A stretch of 23,503 nt of DNA from a virus: IMG/VR virus record IMGVR_UViG_3300035188_000217, positions 1 to 23,503 of that record. One strand, given 5' to 3'. The notes beneath the pieces were generated by a model that worked only from the letters and a program-made list of their open reading frames with translations, searched no databases and was not told where the DNA came from. A program made the position numbers and the translations under genes. Positions 1-9,441 of the stretch are shown in pieces. How positions within the stretch are numbered: position 1 is the stretch's first letter; every line of letters begins with the position of its first letter.

Positions 1-93
1 GAGTTGGCCACCAACGAGGACGCACGTCGCAAGTTCAACGTCCTGAAAAACGAGTTCGAGCTTGCCGTGAAGAAGGGGGAAGTGCCGAAATGA
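1..93 (+). CDS. 3' end of an unidentified gene upstream of the integrase
   Basis: The frame is open from the left edge and ends in TGA, giving the last 30 residues of a highly charged, probably helical protein that ends KKGEVPK. The start and most of the gene lie outside the window, so no function can be assigned. Its TGA overlaps the integrase ATG (ATGA), which implies co-transcription and translational coupling with the integrase. A purine-rich GGGGGA stretch inside its last codons is a plausible ribosome binding site for the integrase. It may be a small regulatory or excision gene, but nothing visible proves this. Confidence 0.55.
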   Translation, partial: ELATNEDARRKFNVLKNEFELAVKKGEVPK

Positions 94-908
94 ATTTCGC
101 AAAGCTGTTCCGGCTATACGAGGCTTCGCCGGGGTTTGACAAATTGTCGCACCGCTCGAAGCAAGCCTACGTCTACTGCTCGAAGAGGCTTGAGGATGAA
201 CTTGGCAAGGAGGACGTATCCAACCTTCGCCGCTCCACGTTCCTCGCAATGCAAGCCCGTCTGCGTCACCGCCCGGCACTGGTCAACCTGATGACCCGCG
301 TTGCCTCTGTTACGATGTCCTATGGCGTTGACATGGACATTATTCCGGCGAACCCCGTTGCGGGGCTCAAGTCCTTGAAGATTGGCTCTCACGTTCGTTG
401 GGAACCCGACGAGGTCAGGAAGGTGATTGCCCTGAATGATAGGAAGATCTCTACGGCGGTGGCAATCGCGTGGTACACCGGCCAACGCGAGTCCGACATC
501 CTCGGTTTGCGCTGGTCCGACATCGACGATGGCTACCTGTGCATTACGCAGCAGAAGACCAAGCGTGAGTTGAAGATCCGGCTTCACAAGGATCTGATCG
601 ACTATCTGGATGCCATTCGCAATGGAGACCCCGAAGACTACTTCATCGTGTCTGGTAAGGTGCGCATGACGGACGGCGCTTTCCGTGCGGCATTCCGCAG
701 GAAGATGGACGGGATCGGTATCGAGAAGACGTTCCACGGCATCCGCAAGGGCGTTGCTTCTTCTCTCGCGGAGAACGGAAGCTCTATAAACGAGATCGCC
801 GCCATCCTTGGACACAAGTCCATACGAATGGCGGCGTACTATGCGGAGCAGGCAAGCGGGAAGAAGCTGGTCGAGAATGCCGTGAGCAGCATCACGTCCT
901 GCGTTTAG
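90..908 (+). CDS. int: Tyrosine recombinase (phage integrase)
   Basis: This site-specific recombinase probably integrates the phage genome into a host chromosome and helps excise it. The 272-residue protein has an N-terminal helical core-binding (SAM-like) region at about residues 1-90 and a catalytic domain from about 105. All the expected catalytic residues are visible: R133 in TGQRESD, a beta-hairpin lysine at K156 or K158, H216 and R219 in FHGIRKG, H242 in LGHKS, and Y251 in AAYYAEQ. Y251 lies nine residues after H242, as is usual for this family. At 272 residues it is short compared with lambda Int and lacks an obvious N-terminal arm-binding domain, resembling compact prophage integrases. 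The ATG overlaps the upstream stop. Its own TAG overlaps the TAA of the convergent late gene by four bases. No att core could be recognised nearby. Confidence 0.95.
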   Translation: MNFAKLFRLYEASPGFDKLSHRSKQAYVYCSKRLEDELGKEDVSNLRRSTFLAMQARLRHRPALVNLMTRVASVTMSYGVDMDIIPANPVAGLKSLKIGSHVRWEPDEVRKVIALNDRKISTAVAIAWYTGQRESDILGLRWSDIDDGYLCITQQKTKRELKIRLHKDLIDYLDAIRNGDPEDYFIVSGKVRMTDGAFRAAFRRKMDGIGIEKTFHGIRKGVASSLAENGSSINEIAAILGHKSIRMAAYYAEQASGKKLVENAVSSITSCV

Positions 909-3900
909 GAGAAGAAGTCGGGGTACTTGCTGCCAATTTCCTTGCCATACAGGATGTCAACTTGATTGATTATTTCCTCAAGCTGCTTCTGTAGAAATTC
1001 TTGACGCTTTAGCTTGGACTCAGGAGGTATCTTTTCGTTTTCACGAAGCTTCCTGAGTTCGCTTGCTATTTTGTTGCGCCTATTGGAGAGGGCTTTGATG
1101 GTGGGGTAAATCTTGAGTTCTGATTTGTACTTTTCCCGTACAGACCTAACCCTCTCCGGGTCTCCATTCTTTATGGCGTCTTTAAGTTCTTCCCCGCGCA
1201 GAAGAACGTGATTTACTTTGTCGAAATAGTCCTCAAACGACATTCGTTCGGAAACATTTCCGACAAGCTTTCTGAAGACTGGAATGTTGTTGATTTCCAC
1301 ATTTGACCAGTCGCCCTGTATGACCCTTGGCAGGTCATTTGTTGCCGTGTCGAACAACCGCCTAGCCGTGGCTCCCGTCGCTCCCAAAATGTAATCGTAC
1401 ACGTATTCAATAACATCCGGCTTCACCTCAATAAGGCCCGGCACGAACTCCCCACCGCCAGTCCACTTGCTGAGATAGTCTGCAATGGATATGGCTGTTG
1501 GGCTGGTTGACGAGAAAAATGTTTGGCTGTTTGCCTTCGGGATTGACCCCGGAAAGGACTCCGGATAAATTCTTTTTCCGGAATAATCCAAGTTAAGAGA
1601 GAGCGCAACCACGGGGTCCATTGCGGTTGGGAGGGCAAAGTTAAGGAAGCTTTCAGTGCCGCCAACGGGGTTAAATGCGTCCACAAACGTGAAGCCTAGG
1701 CTGGTTGCGGCCTGACTTGTCGGGTACTTCCCGCGAAAGCTGCGCGAAATCACACGGCCCGCATTGACAAATGCGTTGGCCCCGTAGGCAAGAGGTATGG
1801 CGATATACCCCTTCTTGGTTATGCCAAACGGATCCATAAGGATGATGTTGTTTTCGAGCTTGTAGTCTGGGATTTTGTCGTACAAAGGCTCGCCATCCTC
1901 GCCCTTCTCCGACATCAAACTGTTTATCAAGTCCTGCACGAGGCCAAACCCAACAAGCCCGCCAAGCGCAATGCGCACCTTCTTGGATCTAAACATGGCG
2001 GTGAACAGGGCAAGGTTGCCCTGTACTGAAGCGTTGTAGAAAAGATAAAGCGAGTTCATCACCGGGCCAAGCTCGCCGCGCTGATCAAAGTTCACGGTGA
2101 TGTTTTTGGCTATGAATGCGGCTTTTGGCCTACTGACATTCGCGGTTTCGATGAGGTTCTTGTAAACGGAAAGCCTGACGGCATTTTCAAATGCGCCGTT
2201 GTAGTTCTCAACAAGATCCCTGATTGACTCGAATGACTTACGTATCCTAGACTCTCTAGAGCCAGAGATGTCATTAGCCATTTTCTCAATCCTGCGAAGT
2301 CGATCTTCAATTGAGAAGGCCCCGTAAAATCCGGTGGTGCTGCCGCCATCAGCCCTGAAGTCGTCGTACCACTGCTTCCACTCGCTTTGTGCTTCGGGAT
2401 TTTTAAGAAGGCGAAATACTCCCAGCGCCGCCGAAGGGGCGTCCTTCAGTATCTTCATCTTGACGCCGTCAATGTCGTACTGCGTGAGGTTCAGCATTGC
2501 CTGCTGAAGATCCCTTGGGAAGTTAACGAGGGCAAACTCGGGGTTGTAAACCGTGTTCATCTGGGCAAGAAAACGGTTCAGCCCGCCAAGCATTTTTACA
2601 AATTTGTTGTTTATCGCTGGGTCGGCGCTTGATGTGGTGATAAGCGCCCTTTGAAGAAGCCGGTTTTCGACAAGGATTGGGATCTCTTCTCCGTTGCGCT
2701 TTACAACAAACACGTCGTCCCGATTTTTGTACATCGGGTCAACTATTGACTTGATAACGCCCTTTGAGGTAACGACCCTCTTTAGGGGCTTCTTACCCTT
2801 TTCAAGGACTTTCACGCCGTAGCTTTCCATAAGCTTCGGGTTCGCCTCGATAAGCTCCAAGAAAGACAGTCCAACCTTGTTCTTCTCTGCACGAACAACG
2901 GCTTCGCTGTTCTGCATCATCGCGTGGGCAATTATGTCAGAAGCCTCAGATGTTCGGCCAAGGGCTCTGGGGTCTTCGCGGCCCCTTATCTTTAAGCCCT
3001 GACCAAGCCTTGCAAACGACTCTGATGATGTTTCTCCATCAACGCTCGTCTCGTCCGCGAAGCCGCGAAGAGGGGCGTAGTATTTGTACATCTCAATCTT
3101 CACCATCTGGCCGTCTTCATTCTCGACCATCATGGTTTCAAAATCTGGTGTAAGGCCAGCCTCCACACGAAGCCTGTTTGTGTCGTCGATTATGGCTCTA
3201 AAAAGACGCTCTGCCTCAAGATATGCGTTCACGTTGGGTGATGCAGCAACATCTTTAAGGATGTCTCCTGCGTCTTTGTAGGACATACCAGACCCATAAG
3301 ACGGGTCGAACGGTATTTCCTCACCAGTTTCTTTGTCAATCTTCTTGGGGGTTATAGCCCTTATTCTGTCGTTCCGCTCTGCGGCGTGTCGAGCATATAA
3401 AAACTTTTCAAACTTGCGGATGTCAAGGCCAGATTTAGTTATGTACTCGACAAGCCTCTTGTAGAGCCCATTTTCCCTGTCCTTCAATTTCTCAGACGTT
3501 ATGCTTTGTGAGCGCTGGGCGTTCTGGTAGAAGTCCATGGCGTCTGTGACGGTGCCACCATTTTGGCGCACGAAGTCTATTGTTTGGGCAAACGGGATAA
3601 TCCTGTCCGCCCAACGCATAACAAACAAAGTGATTGCTTCCGTTGATGGCTTGTACCTATCCGGAATAAATCCAAGGGTCTTAGACTTGATCACCCGCTC
3701 AATGCCGGTGACAATGGCCGCGTAGTCAAGCTCCTCAATTACCCTGTTGTTGTCCTTTGCGGAAACCTGTGGGACTCGCTGGCCATAGGGATAAACGGGT
3801 GCGACAGACATTCTCGGGTTTGGCGGAACATCAATTCGCTGCGACCCCGCCGACTCAACACCGCGCAGGCTTTGCCCACGATCTCTCGCTCCAATGGCTC

Positions 3901-6703
3901 CCTCCTCAATGGAGGTGAACACATCTTCGTATGTGTTAAGGCGCATGCTGTTGAAGATGCTGCGCACGACCTCTATGATGCGATTTATGAGCCCCGCAAC
4001 CTTTGGCGGCGGGCCGAGCTTGTTGAGCCTCCAGTCGCGGAACATATCCGCAATTGCTTCCTCAAGGATTGCGTCGGGGTTTTGGTATATCGGGTTTTCG
4101 GCAGCCAGAGGACCGTAGATCGCGTTGGCCTTGTCAAGGTAGGTGTACTTCTTACCCTTTATGGGGGTCTCTCTTGCGGCACGCTTTAGCATGTCGAACT
4201 CTGCCTGCTTGAGAAGGCCAAGAGACACAAGAGAGTGGATGGCTTCGTGGTCAAGAGCCTCGAAGACGCGATCTGTCATCTCCTCAACAGTGAGGTCGGG
4301 GTTGTATATATTGGTAGCGAGAGAAATGACGGACTTCCCTTCGGCGTCCGTCTCCATGCCGAAGGCAACCTTCGATCCTAACCCCCGCGAAAGGGATGAG
4401 GCAATCTTCGCATCTACGTCTCTCAGACCATACTTGTTCAGCCTTTCGCGGACCCCGGAAGATATCTTCTCGACCTTGTCCGCCATTGCCTGACGCACGG
4501 CAGCTTGTTCCTGCTCGCTAACCGTGGTTGGCCCGGCAAGGCCCCGGAGGAAAAACGAACGCTGATCAGTCCCAGAAAAATCCGCTGCTTGAGCAGCGCC
4601 AATTGGACGCGAAGATTTAAGCTGCGCTTCCGGCACATAGTTTTCTGTGCCGTCGTCAAGCTTTACCCTGCGGAACCTCTCGCCATCCGGGGATGTCTCT
4701 GCCGGGGCGTCTAAAACCTCTACAGGGATGTCGTAGTCACGGTTAGACCAAGTGCCGGGGCCGGGCTTGATTTCGGCACCCCGGACTTCCTGTTCAACGT
4801 CCTCGGGTACAGGCGACCTTACGCGCTCTACAACCGAACGAACATTCTTGGAAACCCTGTCTCCGGTGTCCTCTTGTGCGTTGTCGGTCGGATCAAGGCC
4901 GTCGTTTATTGCGTTAATATGGGTGCCGGAAAGGCCGACCCGGGGGATGGTGTCATCGCTACGAATGTCGCCGATGGATTGGTTAAGCTCTTCGGCAGCA
5001 GAACGAAGCTCATCGCTACCGTAGAAGTTGTTTATTTCTTCTTCGGTTCCCTTGTTTATCCAATTGTCATTTGGGCCAATGCCAAAGAACGGATACCACT
5101 TGCCGGGCTCCACATTCTTTTTGCCAGCAGAGCCGGTGCTAAGGTAGAAGGGCACCTTCGTACCGTTGACGCGCTTGAGTACAATCTTGCGGTTGCCGTA
5201 ATCAATAATCGGTGCGGAGCCGGAAATTGGGGTTCTGGTTTTTGTCTCCGAGTCATAGATGCTCGACTCGTAGGGGATCGGATCGAGCCCCCTAATCTTC
5301 AAGTCCGGTGCTGAAGGTGCTGCGGAGCTAATAGGCTTAACAGCGAGGCTAGGAAGCTCTACAGCGGGCGGCTCTGGGATATCTGCTACTGGGGTGGCTG
5401 GCTGCGGGATTTCCTCTGTACGGCCAACTGTGTCGATCTGTGTGTCTGTCTGTAAAGCCTGCCCGGTAAGCCGGTTCCGAAGCGGAATCCTCTTGCCGAC
5501 CTGCTTCTGGTAACGATTAACCGCGTCTACGGCGTTTACGGGGTCGCTGAAATCGGCAATGAGATTGCCCTGCTCATCCGTCAACTGGAAGCGATCAGTG
5601 GCAATCCCAATCTTGTCATCCGGTGCTGGCTGGATCGTCCTTTTATTAAGGACCAAACCACCAATCTTGGGTTGCGCAGACAGGCGCTCAAGACCAGTGT
5701 TGATTTCGGCAAATCGACCGGCCTGTCTGGACTGCTGCTGCTCAGTTGTGATGTCGCCGCCAAGCTCTGCTTGGGCTCGAACCTGCTCGGGAGTCCGTGC
5801 TGGGGCTGCAATTCTGGCGACGGTCTCAGCGCCACCACCGATAACACCGCCAGCCAATGCGCCCGCAGCAGCAGCGTTCAGAAGCTCGTTCTGAACCGAT
5901 GCGTCGAACTCAAGAAGCTTTTCGGGGTTTGCCTGTGCAAGCTCAATCGCCTGCTGAGCGGGCTCGGTGAGAGCCTCTGTGCCCGCTATTGTGGCGACCT
6001 CCTTAAAGAAGGATTTCTTTGCCGCATCGTAAGCAATACCGGCACCCGGAAGCTTCCTTGCGACAAGAACATCAAATGCCGCGTCAAGGGGGGCCTGCGC
6101 AACAGCGCCAACAGTCGCAGCCGTGCCGCTGGTTTCCTCAAGCGGGATGCCCTGCTCTTGAGCTTGACGCTGAAGGTTTCCGCCAATAAAGAATGGCAGC
6201 GAAGCCAAGGCGCTGCCTATAAGCGCACCAATGGGAATCGTCACAGGTGCGGCTGGGCCACCTAGCGCACCGACTGAAGCACCGACAAGAGCGCCACCAA
6301 TTCCAACAGCAGTCTCGGGCGCAGATTGGGCAATGGTGGAACCTGCAAACTTAGCTACATCGCCGACTCCCTCAATCTCGGAGATGTCAGCGACATCCGG
6401 CTTGTACTTGGCGGCATACTCTTCGCTCTCGCGGGATTTGTTGAAGAGATATTCAGCAAGGCTCTCAAGGCCGGTTGCTTGCGCAGCCATGCCACCCGCA
6501 GCCTCAAGCCGACCCAATGAACCATAGAAGCCAGATTCAAGGGCACCAACCCCCTCTTCCGGAGGTGCCGGAGGAGGAGTGGGTGGTGGAGGTGCTGGCT
6601 TTGGATATTTAGCCCTGATCCACGATTGGATTTGAGCATCAGTCGCCGTGTCGCTGAAGTCAATAAATTCATCAGCTTGCGGTACATATATGGTTCGAGC
6701 CAT
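905..6703 (-). CDS. Giant polyvalent virion protein with HExxH metallopeptidase and LPD38-like region
   Basis: The 1932-residue protein is probably ejected into the host with the DNA, like the large internal virion proteins of podoviruses. Residues 15-34 form a short 'DAQIQSWIRAKYP' element seen at the start of many such proteins, followed by a Pro-rich linker (35-50). Residues 131-175 are Gly/Ala-rich and hydrophobic and could insert into a membrane. H819-E820-x-x-H823 in LDHEAIHSL, with acidic residues E881/E882 downstream, forms a zinc-metallopeptidase signature. A KYYAPLRGF motif lies near residue 1205. Residues about 1384-1560 (NPEFALVNFPRDLQQ, then AAFIAKNITVNFDQRGELGP) resemble the large polyvalent protein-associated domain LPD38. 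It is the last gene of the late unit. The start is ATG after a weak ribosome binding site. The ejection role is inferred; the peptidase motif is seen directly. Confidence 0.85.
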   Translation of the reverse strand: MARTIYVPQADEFIDFSDTATDAQIQSWIRAKYPKPAPPPPTPPPAPPEEGVGALESGFYGSLGRLEAAGGMAAQATGLESLAEYLFNKSRESEEYAAKYKPDVADISEIEGVGDVAKFAGSTIAQSAPETAVGIGGALVGASVGALGGPAAPVTIPIGALIGSALASLPFFIGGNLQRQAQEQGIPLEETSGTAATVGAVAQAPLDAAFDVLVARKLPGAGIAYDAAKKSFFKEVATIAGTEALTEPAQQAIELAQANPEKLLEFDASVQNELLNAAAAGALAGGVIGGGAETVARIAAPARTPEQVRAQAELGGDITTEQQQSRQAGRFAEINTGLERLSAQPKIGGLVLNKRTIQPAPDDKIGIATDRFQLTDEQGNLIADFSDPVNAVDAVNRYQKQVGKRIPLRNRLTGQALQTDTQIDTVGRTEEIPQPATPVADIPEPPAVELPSLAVKPISSAAPSAPDLKIRGLDPIPYESSIYDSETKTRTPISGSAPIIDYGNRKIVLKRVNGTKVPFYLSTGSAGKKNVEPGKWYPFFGIGPNDNWINKGTEEEINNFYGSDELRSAAEELNQSIGDIRSDDTIPRVGLSGTHINAINDGLDPTDNAQEDTGDRVSKNVRSVVERVRSPVPEDVEQEVRGAEIKPGPGTWSNRDYDIPVEVLDAPAETSPDGERFRRVKLDDGTENYVPEAQLKSSRPIGAAQAADFSGTDQRSFFLRGLAGPTTVSEQEQAAVRQAMADKVEKISSGVRERLNKYGLRDVDAKIASSLSRGLGSKVAFGMETDAEGKSVISLATNIYNPDLTVEEMTDRVFEALDHEAIHSLVSLGLLKQAEFDMLKRAARETPIKGKKYTYLDKANAIYGPLAAENPIYQNPDAILEEAIADMFRDWRLNKLGPPPKVAGLINRIIEVVRSIFNSMRLNTYEDVFTSIEEGAIGARDRGQSLRGVESAGSQRIDVPPNPRMSVAPVYPYGQRVPQVSAKDNNRVIEELDYAAIVTGIERVIKSKTLGFIPDRYKPSTEAITLFVMRWADRIIPFAQTIDFVRQNGGTVTDAMDFYQNAQRSQSITSEKLKDRENGLYKRLVEYITKSGLDIRKFEKFLYARHAAERNDRIRAITPKKIDKETGEEIPFDPSYGSGMSYKDAGDILKDVAASPNVNAYLEAERLFRAIIDDTNRLRVEAGLTPDFETMMVENEDGQMVKIEMYKYYAPLRGFADETSVDGETSSESFARLGQGLKIRGREDPRALGRTSEASDIIAHAMMQNSEAVVRAEKNKVGLSFLELIEANPKLMESYGVKVLEKGKKPLKRVVTSKGVIKSIVDPMYKNRDDVFVVKRNGEEIPILVENRLLQRALITTSSADPAINNKFVKMLGGLNRFLAQMNTVYNPEFALVNFPRDLQQAMLNLTQYDIDGVKMKILKDAPSAALGVFRLLKNPEAQSEWKQWYDDFRADGGSTTGFYGAFSIEDRLRRIEKMANDISGSRESRIRKSFESIRDLVENYNGAFENAVRLSVYKNLIETANVSRPKAAFIAKNITVNFDQRGELGPVMNSLYLFYNASVQGNLALFTAMFRSKKVRIALGGLVGFGLVQDLINSLMSEKGEDGEPLYDKIPDYKLENNIILMDPFGITKKGYIAIPLAYGANAFVNAGRVISRSFRGKYPTSQAATSLGFTFVDAFNPVGGTESFLNFALPTAMDPVVALSLNLDYSGKRIYPESFPGSIPKANSQTFFSSTSPTAISIADYLSKWTGGGEFVPGLIEVKPDVIEYVYDYILGATGATARRLFDTATNDLPRVIQGDWSNVEINNIPVFRKLVGNVSERMSFEDYFDKVNHVLLRGEELKDAIKNGDPERVRSVREKYKSELKIYPTIKALSNRRNKIASELRKLRENEKIPPESKLKRQEFLQKQLEEIINQVDILYGKEIGSKYPDFFS

Positions 6704-6729
6704 CTAACTAGCCGTTTCCGGTAATTGAA

Positions 6730-8202
6730 TTAGTCGAGATACCCCATGGTATCTCCATCTGCGTATTCGGTTCTTGTGAGGGAACCAGTCGCGCCGCCAA
6801 ACCTTCTCTGCAACATGCGGGACCGTATCACGGCATTGTTGGCCTTGAGATTATTTTCTTCTATTCTCTTTGTCAAGTCCATGATCTCTGTGTCTTTTGA
6901 GATCTCTTCCGGCGAAACAATGCCGCTGCGCATAAGGTCGGACACCCGCCGATTGAGATTGTCAGAAAGGTCATCAGCCGCAGACTTGTACATCCTCGCT
7001 GTTTCGATCTCTTGCTGAGCCTGCCATTTATAGCCCTCAATTTCACGCTCTGCGCTTGCTGCTTCATTAGCGCGAACACGATCAATCTCCGACTGCTCAT
7101 ACTCAAGAAGACCCTTTGCAATATCTCTTTGCGACTGCCTTTCGTCTTGACGGGCACCAAGCTCATACTTGAGGAGCGCTTGCTGCATTTCTCTATTGTT
7201 GGCACGTTCTTCGGCGCGCTCTTGGGCGTAACCACCGCCAAGAGCAGAAAGAGCATTGATTGCCGCCTGCATATTGCTTTGTCCCGGCTTAATCGCAGCC
7301 TGTGCAGCGTCAAACCATTTCTGCGCCTTCTCCCAACTTGAAATTTCGCCGCCGTAAAGCTCCTTTAATTTTTCCTCAACGTATTCTCTGTCTTCTGCGT
7401 TTACGCCAAAAATTGACTCAAGTCGCTTTTTCCGTTCCTCAATAGAGATCGCGGCTTTGTTCTCAAAAGAAGAGTCTCTCTTGCCGATGTTTGGGTCTGG
7501 GGGAATAGAGGCATTGGCAGATCGCTTCGCCGCTCTCTCTCCGGGCATTGATGAATCAAAAATCATTCTTACTGCCGCCTGATATCCGGGGTAAGAATCC
7601 ATATCAAGATACTTTTGCTCGCGCATCCTTTCAGCTTCATAACCGGCAACCTCTTCAGGGCTGGCGGTTAGCACAGGAATTGGCGGAAGCGATGGATTCG
7701 CGTAAGGCTGTACATTCTGCTCCAATACGCTAGGCGGCAAACCAAAAGAGGACTCTGGTTTTTGACCAGATAAGTCCGGATTGTTCTCCAGCATCCTTGC
7801 GGCGTCTTCAACGGTCATGCCATATTGATTGGCAATTTCCTGAACGCGGCTGCCATTTGGAACGACCAACCCAAGAGACTGGTATCTCTGTACAAAACCA
7901 CCACGCCGCATGCCCTGCTGGAGAGCGTCAATGCCAGCCCGCATCTGAGGCGGCGGCATCTGGGGCGGCGTCTGCATCGGGGCCTCAATATTCTGCGGCA
8001 CACTCGCAAGCTGCTTAGTTAGTGTATCGACAACCGACTCCTGCGGACCACCGGAGAACTGCTCACGAATGGACTGACGGCGCTGAGCCTCTGCCGCAAC
8101 AAGGAACGGCGGGATGTCACCCGTCGGGTTCTGCATGAGCATCGAGAGCCTAGCGTCTGGAAGGCCCTTGAGGAGATCCTGCTGTTCAATGATGTTGGGC
8201 AT
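6730..8202 (-). CDS. Putative internal virion protein with long coiled coil
   Basis: This 490-residue protein has an N-terminal motif, GLPDARLSMLMQNPTGDIPPF followed by LVAAEAQRR, that I recognise from many marine and freshwater podovirus structural genes. A Pro/Gln/Met-rich linker (70-90) leads to an RRGGFV motif (99-104). A short helical segment, YGMTVEDAARMLENNPDLSG (127-146), follows. The C-terminal half (about 245-470) is rich in Glu, Arg, Ala and Gln and is almost certainly a long coiled coil. It sits between the 410-residue and 1932-residue genes, in the position of the T7 gp14-gp16 ejection-protein module, so a role in the ejected core is likely but inferred. ATG follows the upstream TAA after only three bases, without a clear Shine-Dalgarno sequence, which suggests coupling. 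Confidence 0.7.
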   Translation of the reverse strand: MPNIIEQQDLLKGLPDARLSMLMQNPTGDIPPFLVAAEAQRRQSIREQFSGGPQESVVDTLTKQLASVPQNIEAPMQTPPQMPPPQMRAGIDALQQGMRRGGFVQRYQSLGLVVPNGSRVQEIANQYGMTVEDAARMLENNPDLSGQKPESSFGLPPSVLEQNVQPYANPSLPPIPVLTASPEEVAGYEAERMREQKYLDMDSYPGYQAAVRMIFDSSMPGERAAKRSANASIPPDPNIGKRDSSFENKAAISIEERKKRLESIFGVNAEDREYVEEKLKELYGGEISSWEKAQKWFDAAQAAIKPGQSNMQAAINALSALGGGYAQERAEERANNREMQQALLKYELGARQDERQSQRDIAKGLLEYEQSEIDRVRANEAASAEREIEGYKWQAQQEIETARMYKSAADDLSDNLNRRVSDLMRSGIVSPEEISKDTEIMDLTKRIEENNLKANNAVIRSRMLQRRFGGATGSLTRTEYADGDTMGYLD

Positions 8203-8205
8203 TTT

Positions 8206-9438
8206 TTAGCGCTCGTACTGATCGTAGTATTCGGGTTCAAGATCGGCGAGGCCACCACCGCGATATACGACGCCACCCTTGCGGAAGCCACCAAAGCCCT
8301 GAAGAATTCCACCAACGGCGGATCCGAGGCCGATGGCATTTTGGAGCCAAGATGGCTTATCATTGCCCATTGATTTCACGGGCTGATAGCCGCCTGACAT
8401 GCCGCCCAAGACGCCAGCCTGCATCTGCGAAACCTGAAGCGGATAATACCGCTGCGCCAAGTTGTACTGCTCTTGTAAATTTCCTCCAGCCTGAAGGGCC
8501 GCGAGGTTCGCAAGCTGCATGTTCTTCTTCTGCTCCGCAAGGAGCGCCTGCTCACGGGCAGAAGATGCGCGACCCTGAAGGGCGGCAAGCTCCGCTTCCT
8601 TTGCGGCGGCAATCTGACCAGCCTCGGCTTGACGTGCGCCCATAAGGCCCTGAAGCCCTTGAAACTGAGCCTGAGATGCAAACTGCCTTGAGGCTTCGCC
8701 AGCCTGACGGGCAGCCATAGCGCCCTGAAGCCCCTGAAGACCAAGGTTGGCACCAAACTGACGTGACTGTTCCTCGGCCTGCTGTGCCGCCATGTTGTCG
8801 GCGAACTCCTTGCCGTAGAGACCAACGGCAGATTCGTATGCGTTCTGGAGGCTCTGAGCGTTTACATCCGCCATCTGCTCCTGCATATTGCGGCGGGCTA
8901 CCTCTTGGGCAACTGCCGCACCAGATCCACCAAAGGAACCCGCACGAGCAGCTTCAAGGGCGCGGCTTGATGCCGCCTCATCGTACTGCTTCTGAAGGCG
9001 GTCTGTTGCCCGCTTTGCGACAAGCTCCTCATAGGGAGACATGCGCTGCTTGATGTTTTTGGTGGTGTAGTCGGCTTCTGCGAAATCCGTAGGGCCGTAT
9101 CTGCCCTGCCTGCGATACGCATCCTGTAGGTTGGCGTAGCTGGTCGGATCATACTCACCGGCCCGCTCGTACTTTCTGCCGATGTCGGAAAAATTCGTCA
9201 TGTCGTACTGGCCAGCCTGACCATACTGGCGATACATATCGCCCATGCGACGAAGTGCTTCGCGCTGCTCGGCATCGCCATACTGGCCTAGCCCCGGGAG
9301 GCCACGCAAGTACGCCATCGTGTATTTAGACAAGCCCGGATAGCCAGCCTCAATGGCCGCGCTTCCGCCACTTTGAGCCTGATCTAGTACGTCTTGTACG
9401 TAGTTGGCTACCGATTTACCTGTTTCTGTCTTTGCCAT
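8206..9438 (-). CDS. Putative internal virion protein, Ala/Gln/Gly-rich with repeats
   Basis: The protein has 410 residues. The N-terminal part holds about three copies of a Tyr/Gly unit of 18-20 residues (about 67-124), for example YERAGEYDPTSYANLQ. Residues 135-225 look helical, and residues 225-274 are two adjacent copies of a 25-residue Gln/Ala unit beginning SRQF. Residues 275-330 are strongly helical. The C-terminal region has a hydrophobic glycine stretch (GSAVGGILQGFGG) followed by FRKGGVVYRGGG (about 385-396) and a short acidic tail. The composition and position match the small ejection or core proteins of podoviruses, but there is no enzymatic motif. The gene is joined to its neighbours by short TAA-AAA-ATG junctions on both sides. 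The function is inferred from context only. Confidence 0.65.
   Translation of the reverse strand: MAKTETGKSVANYVQDVLDQAQSGGSAAIEAGYPGLSKYTMAYLRGLPGLGQYGDAEQREALRRMGDMYRQYGQAGQYDMTNFSDIGRKYERAGEYDPTSYANLQDAYRRQGRYGPTDFAEADYTTKNIKQRMSPYEELVAKRATDRLQKQYDEAASSRALEAARAGSFGGSGAAVAQEVARRNMQEQMADVNAQSLQNAYESAVGLYGKEFADNMAAQQAEEQSRQFGANLGLQGLQGAMAARQAGEASRQFASQAQFQGLQGLMGARQAEAGQIAAAKEAELAALQGRASSAREQALLAEQKKNMQLANLAALQAGGNLQEQYNLAQRYYPLQVSQMQAGVLGGMSGGYQPVKSMGNDKPSWLQNAIGLGSAVGGILQGFGGFRKGGVVYRGGGLADLEPEYYDQYER
8617..8766 (-). repeat. Two tandem 25-codon units in the 410-residue protein
   Basis: Residues 225-249 and 250-274 align without gaps: both begin SRQF, share QGLQG followed by an Ala/Met-rich stretch, and contain ARQA. 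This is a simple internal duplication in a helical region. Confidence 0.7.
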
Positions 9439-9441
9439 TTT

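Noticed and set aside
114-815. Long open frame on the minus strand opposite the integrase
   Set aside because: It is antisense to a gene with a full catalytic set, its translation shows no motif, and no ribosome binding site supports it.
1-908. Search for an attP core next to the integrase
   Set aside because: The integrase is flanked by overlapping genes on both sides, and no repeated or tRNA-like sequence was recognised, so no site can be placed.
5672-6265. Rightward 197-residue open frame inside the 1932-residue gene
   Set aside because: Cys/Arg/Ser-rich antisense translation with no domain; the sense-strand protein continues through it without interruption.
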